In this document: piece by piece, positions 1 to 11,364 of the stretch
How the letters are laid out: the number at the start of each line of letters is the position of its first letter
How positions within the stretch are numbered: the stretch's first letter is position 1
NCBI GenBank assembly: GCA_030180135.1
Contig: CM058232.1
Coordinates: 75,307,254-75,371,253 of the forward strand
Direction: 5' to 3'
Length of the DNA: 64,000 nt
Origin: Orychophragmus violaceus
Lineage: Eukaryota > Streptophyta > Magnoliopsida > Brassicales > Brassicaceae
Position numbers and translations under genes: made by a program
The notes under the pieces: generated by a model
What the model was told of the DNA's origin: nothing
Seen by the model: only the letters and a program-made list of their open reading frames with translations
Databases searched by the model: none

Positions 1-397
1 CACAAGCTAAATTTAATAAAAATTGAAAGAGAATATAGATGGATACATTTAGGATTGAGTTGTTGCCTGGTATTCTCCAAGCGATGGAAACCGTCCTTCC
101 TTAGGTCTACCAGATGGTCGGTTGACATCCGGTGGATACAATAAATGGTCGAGAACATCAGCAGGAATATCACAGCCGTTGGCATTTCCGCCAGGGCTTA
201 CTACTCCTTCGTAGGTTGCTCGCCACGTTGGGGTCTTGTAAGCAGAACCGCACAAACTCGCGTAGCTTAAATCAAGACTGTCGGCAGCTATTAACATGTG
301 GCCACATGGATTTCTAAGCTTTTCGAATATCTTGCATGTTCATCGCTTATCGTCCAGAAGAGCATGAAACGATTCCCCGCCGAACTAACTAACAATC
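1..397 (-). pseudogene. MULE transposase, C-terminal fragment (piece 3 of 3)
   Basis: This is the C-terminal end of a mudrA-like Mutator transposase. Reading the minus strand, a SWIM-type zinc finger remnant (C-K-I-F...N-P-C-G-H, about 300-340) is followed by the usual MULE tail: a Cys-Gly-Ser-Ala-Tyr block, a Trp-Arg-Ala-Thr-Tyr block, and a Pro-Pro-Asp-Val...Arg-Pro-Ser-Gly-Arg-Pro-Lys block ending in Gly-Glu-Tyr. The first Cys codon of the SWIM finger appears to have become a stop. In the family, this finger and tail follow the catalytic DDE domain. Here that domain lies at 7497-9419, on the far side of Copia-A. The piece begins at or beyond the window edge. The protein is not functional; the identity is fairly secure from motif order. 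Confidence 0.8.
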
Positions 398-1096
398 TGA
401 AGGAACTTGGGCCAATTCTAACAGTTTCAGAATTCCACAAGTTCTAAGCCTAGGATCTGGGTTTGAGTAATTGAATCCTTACCGATGGATCTCGTGTTTA
501 CCTGGAGGTTTGCAGCGGAATAATGAACAGGTAAGTGAGATCGAGAGCGCCTCAGATGCTGCGCCTCTACTGCAGTCCACACGCACACAAGCTAGAATCC
601 GCCGGGATGCTAGTGCCGGGAATCGGATCTCCTGGGAATCCCTTAGTTTCTAGGTGGCTAGGTTTTGTTTCTGCAAAACAACTGCGACGGCTTCTCTTCC
701 AGGTCGTGCATATAAGCTTATATATAGACCTGGAATGACAAAACCGTTCATTGGATCAAAACCCAAAACGTTTAAGTCATAAACCGAAACATCAGATTCA
801 GAACCAGCCTTGTGTCGATCGACACACACAATGGTGTCGATCGACACACCTCTTAACACTCGGCACATTGACCAGACCATATACCAATGATCAATCCCAT
901 ACAAAGTGTATCCAGCTTGCTTAGGTGTGTGACCCTATAGGTCCACATAATACTAGCAATGAGTTACAACTCATAAGTCATAAGCGGCGTCTAGCAAAAC
1001 ATTATGACCACCTAGTATTACATGGATTGTCCGATCTTGACAATACAACTATCTATCAGAGTTAGTACAATATGATTTCAGGACATCATCCCAACA
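398..1096 (-). repeat. 3' LTR of Copia-A
   Basis: A 699-bp direct repeat of 6805-7496, with TG...CA ends on the element strand. It contains a paired 14-bp palindrome at 812-825 and 834-847 (22 bp apart). It carries 7 bp (around 620) absent from the other LTR. Confidence 0.92.
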
Positions 1097-1107
1097 ATCT
1101 CCCACTT
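1097..1107 (-). other. Polypurine tract of Copia-A
   Basis: On the minus strand this reads AAGTGGGAGAT and directly abuts the 3' LTR. The same sequence abuts the 3' LTRs of Copia-B, -C, -D and -F. Confidence 0.85.
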
Positions 1108-1924
1108 ATACTGGAATCAAATATTCCCCTAATCCCTTTGTCACTATATCTCGATATGGCGTAAGGCAAGAAACTGTGTCATCCTTATTATAGCCAACAT
1201 CATGTTCATCGAACTCCTGATCTATACTGATAAAAACAAACGACTGACAATCACCTCGTTTGAGCACGGCCATGCATTTTCTCAGTATCAAATCTTCGAT
1301 GGGCCCTGAGATATTTTTCTCCTGTTATATAGGAGGGACAAATCCCTTCTTGTTCCATCCCTGTTTCTACACACACTTCATGATACACCTAAGCAATGCC
1401 TTTATAGCCGCCAGTTACGGAACGACGTTTGACAAGGTCAAAGCGTACCAATTCACATGCTAGAAAGCATGATGAACTCATGTCTAAGGACTATACTCTA
1501 TAGTCGTAATGAGAACCTCTCATGACACTGATATAACTATCCTGTAGAGTTCTCATTAGCGGGTCATGTCCGATCATATGTTCACCAACATATATCTATG
1601 TGATTGACGTTGATACTCATATCAATGACTCCATGAAACTTAGTCATACGTCACCTCACATACTAGTCTTAACGGTTGTTAGTGTCCCACTTTAACAACC
1701 TATGACCAGGGACAAACATAATTTTATGTCATCTTTCATTTATAGGGTTTCATGATCAAGTCCTCAACTTGATGACCTATAAAATGAACATAAATATTTT
1801 GGGACCATTATTTAATTATCCAATAATCAAATAATGCTGATGTTAGTTTTTCATAAACATGACCATAGCATGTCTATGTGAACATCATAACTAACATAAC
1901 TCCCACTAGAATCAAGACCACGTC

Positions 1925-3892
1925 TTCAGATATCTAGTACCTACAGCAACAGTGCAAAAACTCGTGCTTAGGTTGTGAGAGAAGCTGCGGTGTTCTTGCT
2001 TGGAACCATTCCAACAAACCACACCGCTATTCATTAATAAGCCCTATTCTACGGTCCACTGCTTGGAGCCCTTCCAATAGATAGCACCGCTACACAGACA
2101 AAGAGACATAACCAGGGTGGAACCGGGAATCGTCTTTGTCCGTCTAACTACTATTAACATATTCGTGACTTCCTCAGTTGAACAAGAACCTATCCTTAGT
2201 GTTTCTCAAACACTTGGGGATACTTCTTACAACTGTCCAGTGACTTTTACCGGAACATATTGGTATCTTCTCGTCATGCTATATGCGTAAGCTGCATCTA
2301 GACGAGCGCAAAATGTGGCATTCATGATGGATTCTATTGCAGAAGTATAAGTAATCACACTCATATATACTAGCTCAGCCAGTGTCCAAGACACTTCTTC
2401 TTGCCAAGATTATTGCCACAAGACCTTTGGTGTGAAGCCATTCTTGGAATCATGCATATTGGAACTATCCAATACCTTATCAACATAAGGATTCTGACAC
2501 GATCCAATTAGCCTACCCCAATCTATTTCAATAGATCCTTATTCCAAGAACTCATGCGGCCTCTCCCATGTCTATCGTTGAAATTGACTTCCGACCCAAG
2601 TCCTGATAAGACTTAAGCGACGGAACGTCGTTTATGAGATTAGGTATGTTATATACATAATGTGTGAGAAATGCAACTACGCTCCCACTAGTCTACTTGT
2701 AAACGCACGGTTCCTATTCGTTCCCGATCAAGTCAAAAAATTTTGACCGTTTTAACAGAACGTAGATTCCAACTCCAAGATGTTTGCTTCAATCCAGAAA
2801 TAGATCGGTGAAGCTAACATGCATACCTAGCAAATTTTCGGAGTTGGGGCTCACCATCGCTCCTTTGAATTTCGCAGGCTTGTCACTTTTCAATGATCAA
2901 CAGATCACGGCAATCGGTCACGAGAAATCACTCTCGGGTTAGTGACGGATCCATTCGGATCTGCGAACTTCAGGCTCCACAAGTGTAGGTCCTACAACAC
3001 TTTGTAGATCTCACCGCTGCTCTCCCTCAACAGGTTGAGCAGCCTCCTGTGTTTATCGAATTTCTTCGATGTGTACTTTTACTCTCACTGTTCTTATTGA
3101 AAAGTATAATCTTTCTCAAAAGACACAGTTCCGGACAACAAAACTTTGTTCTCGGATTGGTTATAAAAGTAATAAGCCTCGGTTTCCCTAGGATAACCAG
3201 CGAGGTAGAACTTATCAGATTTGGGTTCAAGCTTGTTTGTTGACAACTGCCTTATAAAAAAAAACCTTGCAATCCCAATTAATCAGGAAAACATAATTGG
3301 AAAACTTCCAGTCCACATCCAATGTGGTGTCTTTCAGCTGATTCTGATAGAAAACTATTTGGCGTAAACACATACATTTCAGAGCGTATTCCTCAAAGGA
3401 TAATGGAAGATTCGTGTGACTCGTCATTATTCGGAGCACATCCAATAGGGTCCGATTCATTCTCAGAAACACCATTCAGGTTTTCCAGGAGAAATGAGCT
3501 GTGAGACGACTTCACACTCACTTAGATGATCACTCAATTCTTGACTCAAGTATTCTCCTCCGCGATCTAATCGAGGATCTTTAATACTTCTGTCATATCA
3601 GTTCTATACTTCATTCTGGAACTCCTTTGACCATTTCAAAGGATTCCGACTCGTGTCTCATCAAATGAACACAGCCATACTTACTGAAGTCATCAATAAG
3701 GCTAATGAAGCATTGAAGATTTCCTCTGGCACTTACGCTCATCGGGCTACATACATCAGTATGAGCAAGGCCCAATAAGCCTTTGGCTCTTTTCTTTAGC
3801 TCTGCTAAAGAAGCCTTAGTCATTTGGCCCAGCAAGCAGAATTCATATCTCATATGATTTATAATCAAATAAGCCTGAAAGCCCATAACCAT
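1925..3892 (-). pseudogene. Copia-A pol remnant (integrase and reverse transcriptase)
   Basis: Degenerate pol read leftwards. At 3892-3611 is the integrase core start, with the H-T-D-V motif, F-I-S-L-I-D-D-F-S and Y-G-C-V-H-L-M-R-H. At 3475-3227 is the N-R-T-L-L-D...S-H-T-x-L-P-L-S-F segment. Below about 3050 are the INT-RT linker and fragments of reverse transcriptase and RNase H, alignable with the better preserved Copia-C and Copia-D but full of stops. No frame stays open for more than about 90 codons, so no active enzyme can be made. Confidence 0.8.
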
Positions 3893-4295
3893 GGAACTTC
3901 TGAATCCGCTTCACTCTATGTGGTTGAAACGACTCTGCTTAGGAAAATCGATTTCGAGTCTTCAGACTCAAACCGTTTGGTACTTATGTTATATATACAA
4001 GCGTACATTGGTTTAAGATATAAAACCCATTATCAAAAAGGGTGCTACCATATAATATTTCATTAAGATCAAAAGAGCAAAACTTGTCTTTTATCAGAAT
4101 GAAAAACATCCAAATTCTTACAAGAAAATGAAAGACATCTCTGCATAAAGTATGTACATAATAGCAATTACTTAATTCAAAAACCAAGCTTGAAAGGCTC
4201 CTACAAGTGTAGAATTTCTACGGCTAATGCAACAACCATTTCTCCATTCCAGACGCGTAGTTCCACTTGTTCTTTCTTCAACGTTCTATTGTTGC

Positions 4296-5201
4296 TTAGG
4301 TCCTGCATATTTCCAAAAATATCAGTACCACAACTAGTATCCAATACCTTTGTAGAACTTGAAGTGATAACACAATACCTGAAGAAGAAGTTCCGTACAT
4401 CTCCTTCATCTCTTGTGAATCTTCCAAGAATTTAATGCAATTTCTCTTCCAATGCCCAAGCTCTTCACAGTAGCAGCACTTACCAACATCAGATGGGCCA
4501 GACTTGGGCTTATAAGATGACACAGGCTTATCCTGATTCCAAATCTGGACGGCCTTGCCTCTACCCTTGTCTATACAAGAATTCTCAAACCTTTTACCCT
4601 TTTATGATGTTTTTCTCAACTGTCTTGAGCATGCCATGCAGTTCAGTCAACGTCTTCGTCAATCCATTCTTGATATAGCTCTTGATAAACTTATCATAAC
4701 TTGACGGCAGTGACTGCAGGATGATTTCAGTAGCCAACTCTAGGCTAACTGGACAATCCAGTTTCCCCAGGTTATCAATGTAACCCATCATTTTAATGAC
4801 ATGAGGACTCACTGGAGCATCCTTTGGCAGCTTGCACCCAATGAGAGACTTAACCATCTGGTATCTCTCAACTCGTGCCTGTTCCCGAAACACCAGTTTC
4901 AGGCTGGTGATCATCTCTATTGGCGACTCCATGTTCTCGTATTGACTCTTTAAGTCTGAGTTCATGGTAGCCAACATCCGACCACGCACATCTACCACAT
5001 CAATATAATGCTTATTCCAAGCATCATATACTGCATGCGAGGCATGGTCCCAAGCCTTTCGGGGAGAGCTTTCTCAAGGACATAGTCCTTATTCTCTTGC
5101 TTGAGAATAAATCTCAAATTACGATACCAATCCAGGAAATTTGATCCATTTAACTTGTCCTTCTCAAGGACGGATCGCAACGAGAAAGTAGTTTTAGACA
5201 T
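4296..5201 (-). pseudogene. Copia-A gag, frameshifted
   Basis: Copia Gag (capsid/nucleocapsid) starting at Met 5201, just after the leader. The order is an N-terminal S-V-L-E-K-D-K-L-N-G-S-N-F motif, a capsid-like region with M-M-G-Y-I-D-N-L-G-K-L and I-I-L-Q-S-L-P-S-S-Y-D, and a CCHC zinc knuckle (C-x2-C-x4-H-x4-C) near 4480-4440. Frame breaks occur near 4995 and between 4594 and 4523. Copia-B and Copia-F carry an intact version of the same protein, which fixes the expected length at about 290 residues. Confidence 0.85.
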
Positions 5202-6791
5202 AGGCTGAAATCTAAGAAAAGAAAATTTTAGTTATGAAGTTCAGGAAATGAGAAATCTTATCTAATAAGAAAACTCGCATTATATTCAAACAATGTTTCC
5301 GCTATGAATATAATGTTCTAAGACCCATATATCACTAAAATCTGAGTGGACGACTAGTCATCACCCAAAGTTTAGTCATCTAGGTAAGCAAATCATTGCT
5401 AATTGTACCCAGTACAACTCTTGGTCGTAGATAAAACAATCCATGTCTCATCCACTCTGACGTCTCTAGGCCCATAACTTCTGATGACCCAGTCAAGTAA
5501 ACCAATCTTTTCAGTCTTGAGATCATTGACAGTCGCACTGAAAGTCTATCAATGATCCCCTGCCTTACTCATGTAATTGTGGATACCAAGGACTCCAAGA
5601 CTTTCCAACAACGAAATGAGTCTTGACAATAGACAAGATTGGGCAAGACATCAAGGTCACTTGATATTTAGTTGAGGAAACAGAAATCTAAAAGGTTAGT
5701 AAATCAATCTCTTAGGTCACGTAATTGTTGATGTCAAGCACTGCAAGACCATCAACACTACTACCTACCTTACTCATGTAATTGTGGATACCAAGGACTC
5801 CAAGACTATCCAACAACGAAATGAGTCTTGACAGTTGACCATATTGAAAACTAAGCTTTGATCTAAACACACATCCAATGTGTATTCTTATAGATTTAGA
5901 ACATTTTTAACTTTTAATTTTAATTGAGTTTTAATTGTTCTAATAAGAGTGGGTTAGGTCATTTGGTTCGGTTTCTCAATCATTTGGTTTAATAACCAAA
6001 CGATTACGGTTCGCATCCAACCTTAACAAAACCCGATAACCGGTCAATCCAATTGAACCGGTAATTGACCAAATGAACCGGTTTTAGATCAATTGAGATA
6101 CCGGTCAAATCTAATTCAACCGGTCCATCCAATTGAACCGATTCAATCAGTTTTAACTAATCGCGATAACTGGTCCAATCCAATTGAACCGAATTATCCA
6201 ATCAAACTAATCTTATCCAATCAAATCGATTTATACTAATTGAGATAACCAGTTCAATCCAATTGAACCAATTCATCCAATTTAAACCAATCTGATCTAC
6301 CTTAACCAAGCATGATAACCAGTTCAATCCAATTGAACCGATCAACCAATCGCAAGGCCTGTGTTGACCGACACTTATCCTGTGTCGATCGATACAGTAG
6401 GGTATCAGGAAATATAACCATGCGAGATAACCGGTTCAATCCAATTGAACCAATCTATCCTTTCGCACAGCATGTGTCGATCGATGCACACAGTGTGTCG
6501 ATCGATACAGTGCGATCTCTAAGATCGATACCCAAATTTTAATAAGCGTATTCACGGTGCATCGACCGACACAAGCTTAGTGTCGATCGACACTGTGCAA
6601 AAACCCTAAAGTTTTATGATCGTTTTCAAGCTTGTGTCGATCGACACTGTGTGAAAACACATGTTCTTCGTTTTCGATAAGAAACAAAATCCGAGATTAT
6701 TTTCATCAAAACGAAAACTAGCATGCATCAACCTATTCAAATAAATCATTATTCGAATTACATGCATCAGATTCAATGATTAAACCCTAAA
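5202..6791 (-). other. Copia-A untranslated leader with two kinds of inverted repeat
   Basis: A 1.6-kb non-coding leader between the PBS and gag. It holds three paired palindromes of the GTGTCGATCGACAC type (6361/6382, 6474/6495, 6559/6580; each pair 21 bp apart) and one single copy at 6634. It also has at least six copies of a second imperfect palindrome, GGTTCAATCCAATTGAACC-like, between about 6045 and 6450. Near 5510-5840 are short repeats around the phrase ACTCATGTAATTGTGGAT. Confidence 0.7.
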
Positions 6792-6803
6792 GCTCTGATA
6801 CCA
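6792..6803 (-). other. Primer-binding site of Copia-A (iMet tRNA)
   Basis: On the minus strand this reads TGGTATCAGAGC, complementary to the 3' end of plant initiator-Met tRNA. It is one base from the 5' LTR end. Confidence 0.9.
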
Positions 6804-6804
6804 C

Positions 6805-7496
6805 TGAAGGAACTTGGGCCAATTCTAACAGTTTCAGAATTCCACAAGTTCTAAGCCTAGGATCTGGGTTTGAGTAATTGAATCCTTACCGATGGATCTC
6901 GTGTTTACTTGGAGGTTTGCAGCGGAATAATGAACATGTAAGTGAGATCGAGAGCGCCTCAGATGCTGCGCCTCTACTGCAGTCCACACGCACACAAGCT
7001 AGAATCCGCCGGGATGCTAGTGCCGGATCTCCTGGGAATCCCTGAGTTTCTAGGTGGCTAGGTTTTGTTTCTGCAAAACAACTGCGACGGCTTCTCTTCC
7101 AGGTCGTGCATATAAGCTTATATATAGACCTGGAATGACAAAACCGTTCATTGGATCAAAACCCAAAACGTTTAAGTCATAAACCGAAACATCAGATTCG
7201 TAACCAGCCTTTTGTCGATCGACACACACAATGGTGTCGATCGACACACCTCTTAAAACTCGGCACATTGACCAGACCATATACCAATGATCAATCCCAT
7301 ACAAAGTGTATCCAGCTTGCTTAGGTGTATGACCATGTAGGTCCACATAATACTAGCAATGAGTTACAACTCATAAGTCATAAGCGGCTTCTAGCAAAAC
7401 ATTATGACCACCTAGTATTACATGGATTGTCCGATATTGACAATACAACTATCTATCAGAGTTAGTACAATATGATTTCAGGACATCATCCCAACA
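6805..7496 (-). repeat. 5' LTR of Copia-A
   Basis: A 692-bp copy of 398-1096. It carries the paired palindrome near 7214-7249, whose first half is slightly decayed. On the element strand its start (TGTTGGGATGATGTCCTGAAATC-like) resembles the LTR starts of B, C, D and F, so all belong to related families. Confidence 0.92.
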
Positions 7497-9419
7497 CAAC
7501 CTCGTAATTCTAGTGCGCAACACTGGCTATCTTACTGCCGTGAATAGTCTGCATATGCTTATCCATTAGCTTATCAACCTCAATAGACACATCACATATG
7601 TGAGCAGCTGATTTCACACGTCGACAACTGAACAACCTGGTCAACATAGAGCGAATACAAGATACAAGCCCGATGATCGGTTGATTCCTACCATCAAGTA
7701 AAGCTTTGTTCAATGTCTCCGCGACATTGCTAGTGATAAGATTGTAATGTTCTCCTTTGAAATAGGCCCTAGTCCAGTGTCCAACACCTATATTGTCAAA
7801 GTACATAGCACAAGCTAGATTGCTGTTACGGATACGATTGTATACTTCACGGTATCCACCAATCCTATAAGCAGTGCCAGCTGCTTTAACCAATTGCGCA
7901 AGTCCATCAGATTTAAACTTGGTTTTCACATTCCTTTGAACATACTCAAGAAATGCTCCATGATGGGCGCGAGGGAAGATTTTGACCTTAGCTTTGTATA
8001 TTAACTGACACTTATCAGATATGAATTTCAAGATGGGATTGTCAGCGATGATCTTTTCAAGCTTGTAAAAGAAATATGTCTAGGACTCCTCGTTCTCTTT
8101 GTCTACTACACATAATGCGAGTGGAAAGACTTGGAAATTAGCATCTTGTCCAGTGGCGGTCAACAGAACTCCACTGTATCTGCCAGTCAAATGTGTGCCA
8201 TCCACGATAATCATTCGACACAGTTTCGCAAACCTTTTATGGATGCTCCAAATGCTAGGAACATATATAGAAATCGCTCGCACCCTGCTCCGTCTACCTC
8301 AGACTCAATAGCAGCTATGGTCCCAGGGTTAGCTACCTATAGCATGTATAAGAACACTGGTAACTGCCTATAAGAACCATCGTCGGTACCTCGTAGCATC
8401 GTGAGGGCCTTGGCACCCGCACGCCAACACTTATTATACAGTGCGTCGATACAAAGCTCTTTCATCAATAAATCTTTGAGGCCAGCTGGTTTGGGACCTA
8501 ACGACGGGTCTATATACCTATCTTTGAATGCGGTTGCAATTACCTTTGTAGTACCAAGTTTTTTGTACTTGTTGCGAGTGTCAGTACAACATGTGTGCAA
8601 TAAGTCTGCCTTACGTACCTGCCAATACCCAATGTCCGACATCTCCTGGACCATGACACACCAGTCGCATGCTTTTGCGGGCAATGGATAACAATTTTGT
8701 GAAGCGTAGACACATGTTATATATAGTGAAACTTGTTCTTGATCAAATGGATTGCTAACCATGTCTGGCAATCGGCTTTGTCCTTGAAAAGTTTTCCCTG
8801 GTACAGATCACCTCCCATTGAGTCTAAATCTAAATCAGGGACATGATCACGTTGAAACTCATGGTCGTCCACCAGAGGTGGAATGTCAGGTTGTACGTCC
8901 ACATTGGCTTGTTCGTCGTCGTTGGAACCTATCCATCTGTACAAATATTCTTGTTGTACAGGACCGGAATCAACTGTCTTACGTTTGGATCTGTTACCTA
9001 CTCCTACGGGGGGTTTCCGTCATCAGATCCAACGCGTGTGAACCTCCATATTCATCATCGATGAGGTTGGACCAAAATTCACGATCCACATTCCCTATAT
9101 TTATAGGGACCTCGTCTGGTGTTACACTTTCGTCTCCATCTGGGGTGCAAATGTCGTCTTTGTCGTTTCTTGCCATATCATCATCTCCAGATGAATTGCC
9201 AGTTTCTATGTTGACTGTCACGTCCTCTTGTCTATCCAGCAAATCGAAGCTGAATCGAGGCCTCTTGCCTTGGGGTATTCATCTGAGCCGTCGACTGGTG
9301 CATTGGCAGGGGGATTGTTGGGTAGGTTTTGGTTTTCTTTTCCGCCGATATAGGGGACAATTTGATTTGTGCAGCCATCAAGTAAATCGAGGTTGATCCC
9401 TGCAACGTGATTAACTTCT
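7497..9419 (-). pseudogene. MULE transposase, central part with catalytic domain (piece 2 of 3)
   Basis: Minus-strand MULE coding sequence between the two copia insertions. From right to left are acidic linker repeats ending in D-L-L-D (9390-9220); a Mutator DNA-binding-type region (G-x-L-Y-Q-G-K-L-F-K-D-K, about 8830); a Cys-rich D-W-C-V...K-V-I-A...D-P-S-L-G-P-K-P segment (8770-8340); the transposase core with V-D-G-T-H-L-T-G-R-Y-S-G-V-L-L-T-A and Q-D-A-N-F-Q-V-F-P-L-A (8240-8100); and the downstream N-V-A-E-T-L-N-K segment with R-x-M-L-T-R-L-F (8031-7510). V-D-G-T-H carries the first catalytic Asp. A Trp-to-stop change near 8083 and several frame breaks show it is dead. It continues into 1-397 beyond Copia-A and into 16171-17117 beyond Copia-B. 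Confidence 0.87.
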
Positions 9420-9826
9420 TTATACAGAGAATTGGGCCAGACAAAATACAGTCTTTTGTCTGATTTGGGTCTTGGGCCCAAAAGCCTAATAGGCCATTAG
9501 TTTAATTACTTGGGCCCATATAAGAAAGAGGGAGGCGCCACTTAGCCTAGGAGTCTGCGATTTTCAGGTCTGGCCGTCCTCTCTCTCTCTGTTGTTCCAG
9601 CTTTGGTATAACAGCCTGATCCAGTAGCTTGTAAGAGTGTGGATACCTAGGAGGAGCCGGTTATCATCAACTCTTACAGATCTCGATATTCCTTTGATCA
9701 ATCCGCTGCAATCACAAGGTAATGATCCTGATCTGTTTATGATTCAACTGCAAATCACCTAGATCCTAGTTGATTATGTTAGGTTGTAATCTGATAATTA
9801 CACCAATGAACACACATAATCCTACA
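9420..9826 (+). repeat. Partial 5' LTR of Copia-B
   Basis: A direct repeat of 15764-16170. It lacks the first ~231 bp of the LTR and ends ...CCTACA immediately before the PBS. Confidence 0.9.
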
Positions 9827-9827
9827 G

Positions 9828-9839
9828 TGGTATCAGAGC
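9828..9839 (+). other. Primer-binding site of Copia-B (iMet tRNA)
   Basis: TGGTATCAGAGC, one base after the 5' LTR end. Confidence 0.92.
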
Positions 9840-11364
9840 CTAGGTCGTTAGGTTTTTGCTTTTTGGATCATACTAGGTTGTTTATTAGTTTGATGAATCG
9901 ATTTTAATGAGTAAAATTGATTGAAACTTTGAAAACCTAGAATCGTATGAATAATTAAAGTCGATATCGTTTCATTGTATGAATCGTTAACAAAACAATC
10001 GCTAGTTGACTTTGTTTTATAATAAAGAAACGATTTGTTTGAATTGTTAATGTTTAGAATCGTTAATGTCATGATCGTGAAAATAGGTGATTGTTGAATT
10101 ACGATTTGTAAAAGGTCAAGTTTAGCGATCGCATGTTGACTTTAGGTAAATTAAGTATCATACGATAAGGAAAAGGTCAAAATCGTTTTTGTCTTTAAGT
10201 GAATGTCATGATCGTTTGAATAAGCAATTATTGAATTAAGGATCAAACAATTTGGAAAAAGTTAATTGGTTGGCGATCGATCATGACTTTGTCTTTAAGC
10301 TAAAGACAAAATCGTTTAAAGCTTTGAATAATTATGGTTCAAGCGGTTAACCCAAATCGCGGTTTGCTGGAAATTATTTAATACAATTGGTATTATTTAA
10401 TTTCTGGTTAAACCGGATTTAAATTCAAAAATTGAATTTTAACCTAAACCGAAGGCTGGTCTAAGTTTGATTTGGTTGGACCAAATAATTTAGAGCTGGT
10501 CTGGTTTAGTAAATAACCAGTTGGATTTAGTAGTTAATTTGGTCTTGGACCAGAATTAATGAACCGACTCGGTTATGTCAAATTATTGGGCCAATTGGAA
10601 TTCTGTGGTCTTGGGCCAAGAATTGGGCCTATAATTTGTGACCCAACCGAAAACTTTAATAAAACATTAAATTAGAAAGCTTCTAATATTAGAAGTTTCT
10701 AATTTTGGCATGTTAGGAAATTTCTAAAATAAGCATGTTTCCGATTTAGAAAGTTTCTAAAAATAGTAGGTTTCCCTAAATAGAAAGTTTCCATATTTAG
10801 TAAGTTACCTGAAATGGAAAGTTTCCCAAAATAGTAATCTTCTATTTTTGGGAGGAAATCTATTGAAACCTAAAATCCTCAAAAACAATATCAAGCTTGG
10901 ATGTCTTGCCCAATCTTGTCAGCTACTTAACGCTTATTTAATTACAGATATGACTTACAGTGTGAGGTGTCTGTTTTTGCGTAAGTAAAGTAGTATATAG
11001 TCACTAATTTCATTGGGAGTCCCAGACTTTAGTGATTATTTGGCTGTAAGAGATTGGTTTCCTTGACTGGGCCATCGGGAGTCCCGGGCCTTGAGACATC
11101 TGGTGTATTGGGCCTTGGGCCCAATTCACAACCGAGAGTTATTGGATATAACTAGCTGTGTGTATGCTTACCAAGTAAAGCTACTTCTGGGTGACGGCCA
11201 GTGGCCCACTTTGGATTTAGCTGAACATGGGTCTCGGAATCATTGCATTCTTATGAGGTTAAACAAAGAAATTTTGAATGCAATGCGAGTTTTCTTATAA
11301 GTTATTAAGATTACTCTTTTATGAACTGAATAACTAAAACTCTATTTATCTCTAAATTTCAGTT
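9840..11364 (+). other. Copia-B leader, non-coding
   Basis: A 1.5-kb leader between PBS and gag with no supported gene. It is AT-rich, with loosely repeated short phrases (AATCGTT, AAAGTTTCTAA and similar between 10000 and 10850). The stretch 10895-11340 aligns by eye with the pre-gag region of Copia-C and Copia-F (phrases such as GATGTCTTGCCCAATCTTGTC and GGGCCATC). The paired palindromes of the other leaders are absent. Confidence 0.6.

Larger units (their letters stand above)
398..7496 (-). mobile_element. Copia-A, full-length degenerate Ty1/copia element
   Basis: A 7.1-kb LTR retrotransposon on the minus strand, bounded by two ~0.7-kb direct repeats that begin TG and end CA on the element strand. 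The flanks CAATC (393-397) and CAACC (7497-7501) look like a 5-bp target duplication with one change. A primer-binding site for initiator-Met tRNA adjoins the 5' LTR at 6792-6803, and a polypurine tract adjoins the 3' LTR at 1097-1107. Gag, integrase and reverse transcriptase remnants lie in copia order (gag, INT, RT) with many stops and frameshifts. It inserted into the MULE coding region. The LTRs differ at about 12 positions plus one 7-bp indel. Confidence 0.92.

Noticed and set aside
650..904. 84-codon ORF with two V-D-R-H units in the Copia-A LTR (also at 7050-7346 and similar LTR ORFs)
   Set aside because: The repeated V-D-R-H words are just translations of the GTGTCGATCGACAC palindrome. 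The LTR ORFs are not conserved in length.
6361..6646. CRISPR-like array of spaced palindromes
   Set aside because: Repeats are 14 bp, in pairs, with irregular gaps between pairs, inside a eukaryotic retrotransposon leader. They have none of the features of a CRISPR array.
9792..9839. Possible tRNA gene suggested by TGGTATCAGAGC
   Set aside because: It is an 18-nt-or-shorter tRNA complement at the LTR edge (a primer-binding site). No cloverleaf surrounds it. The same applies at 6792, 19249, 42600 and 55387.
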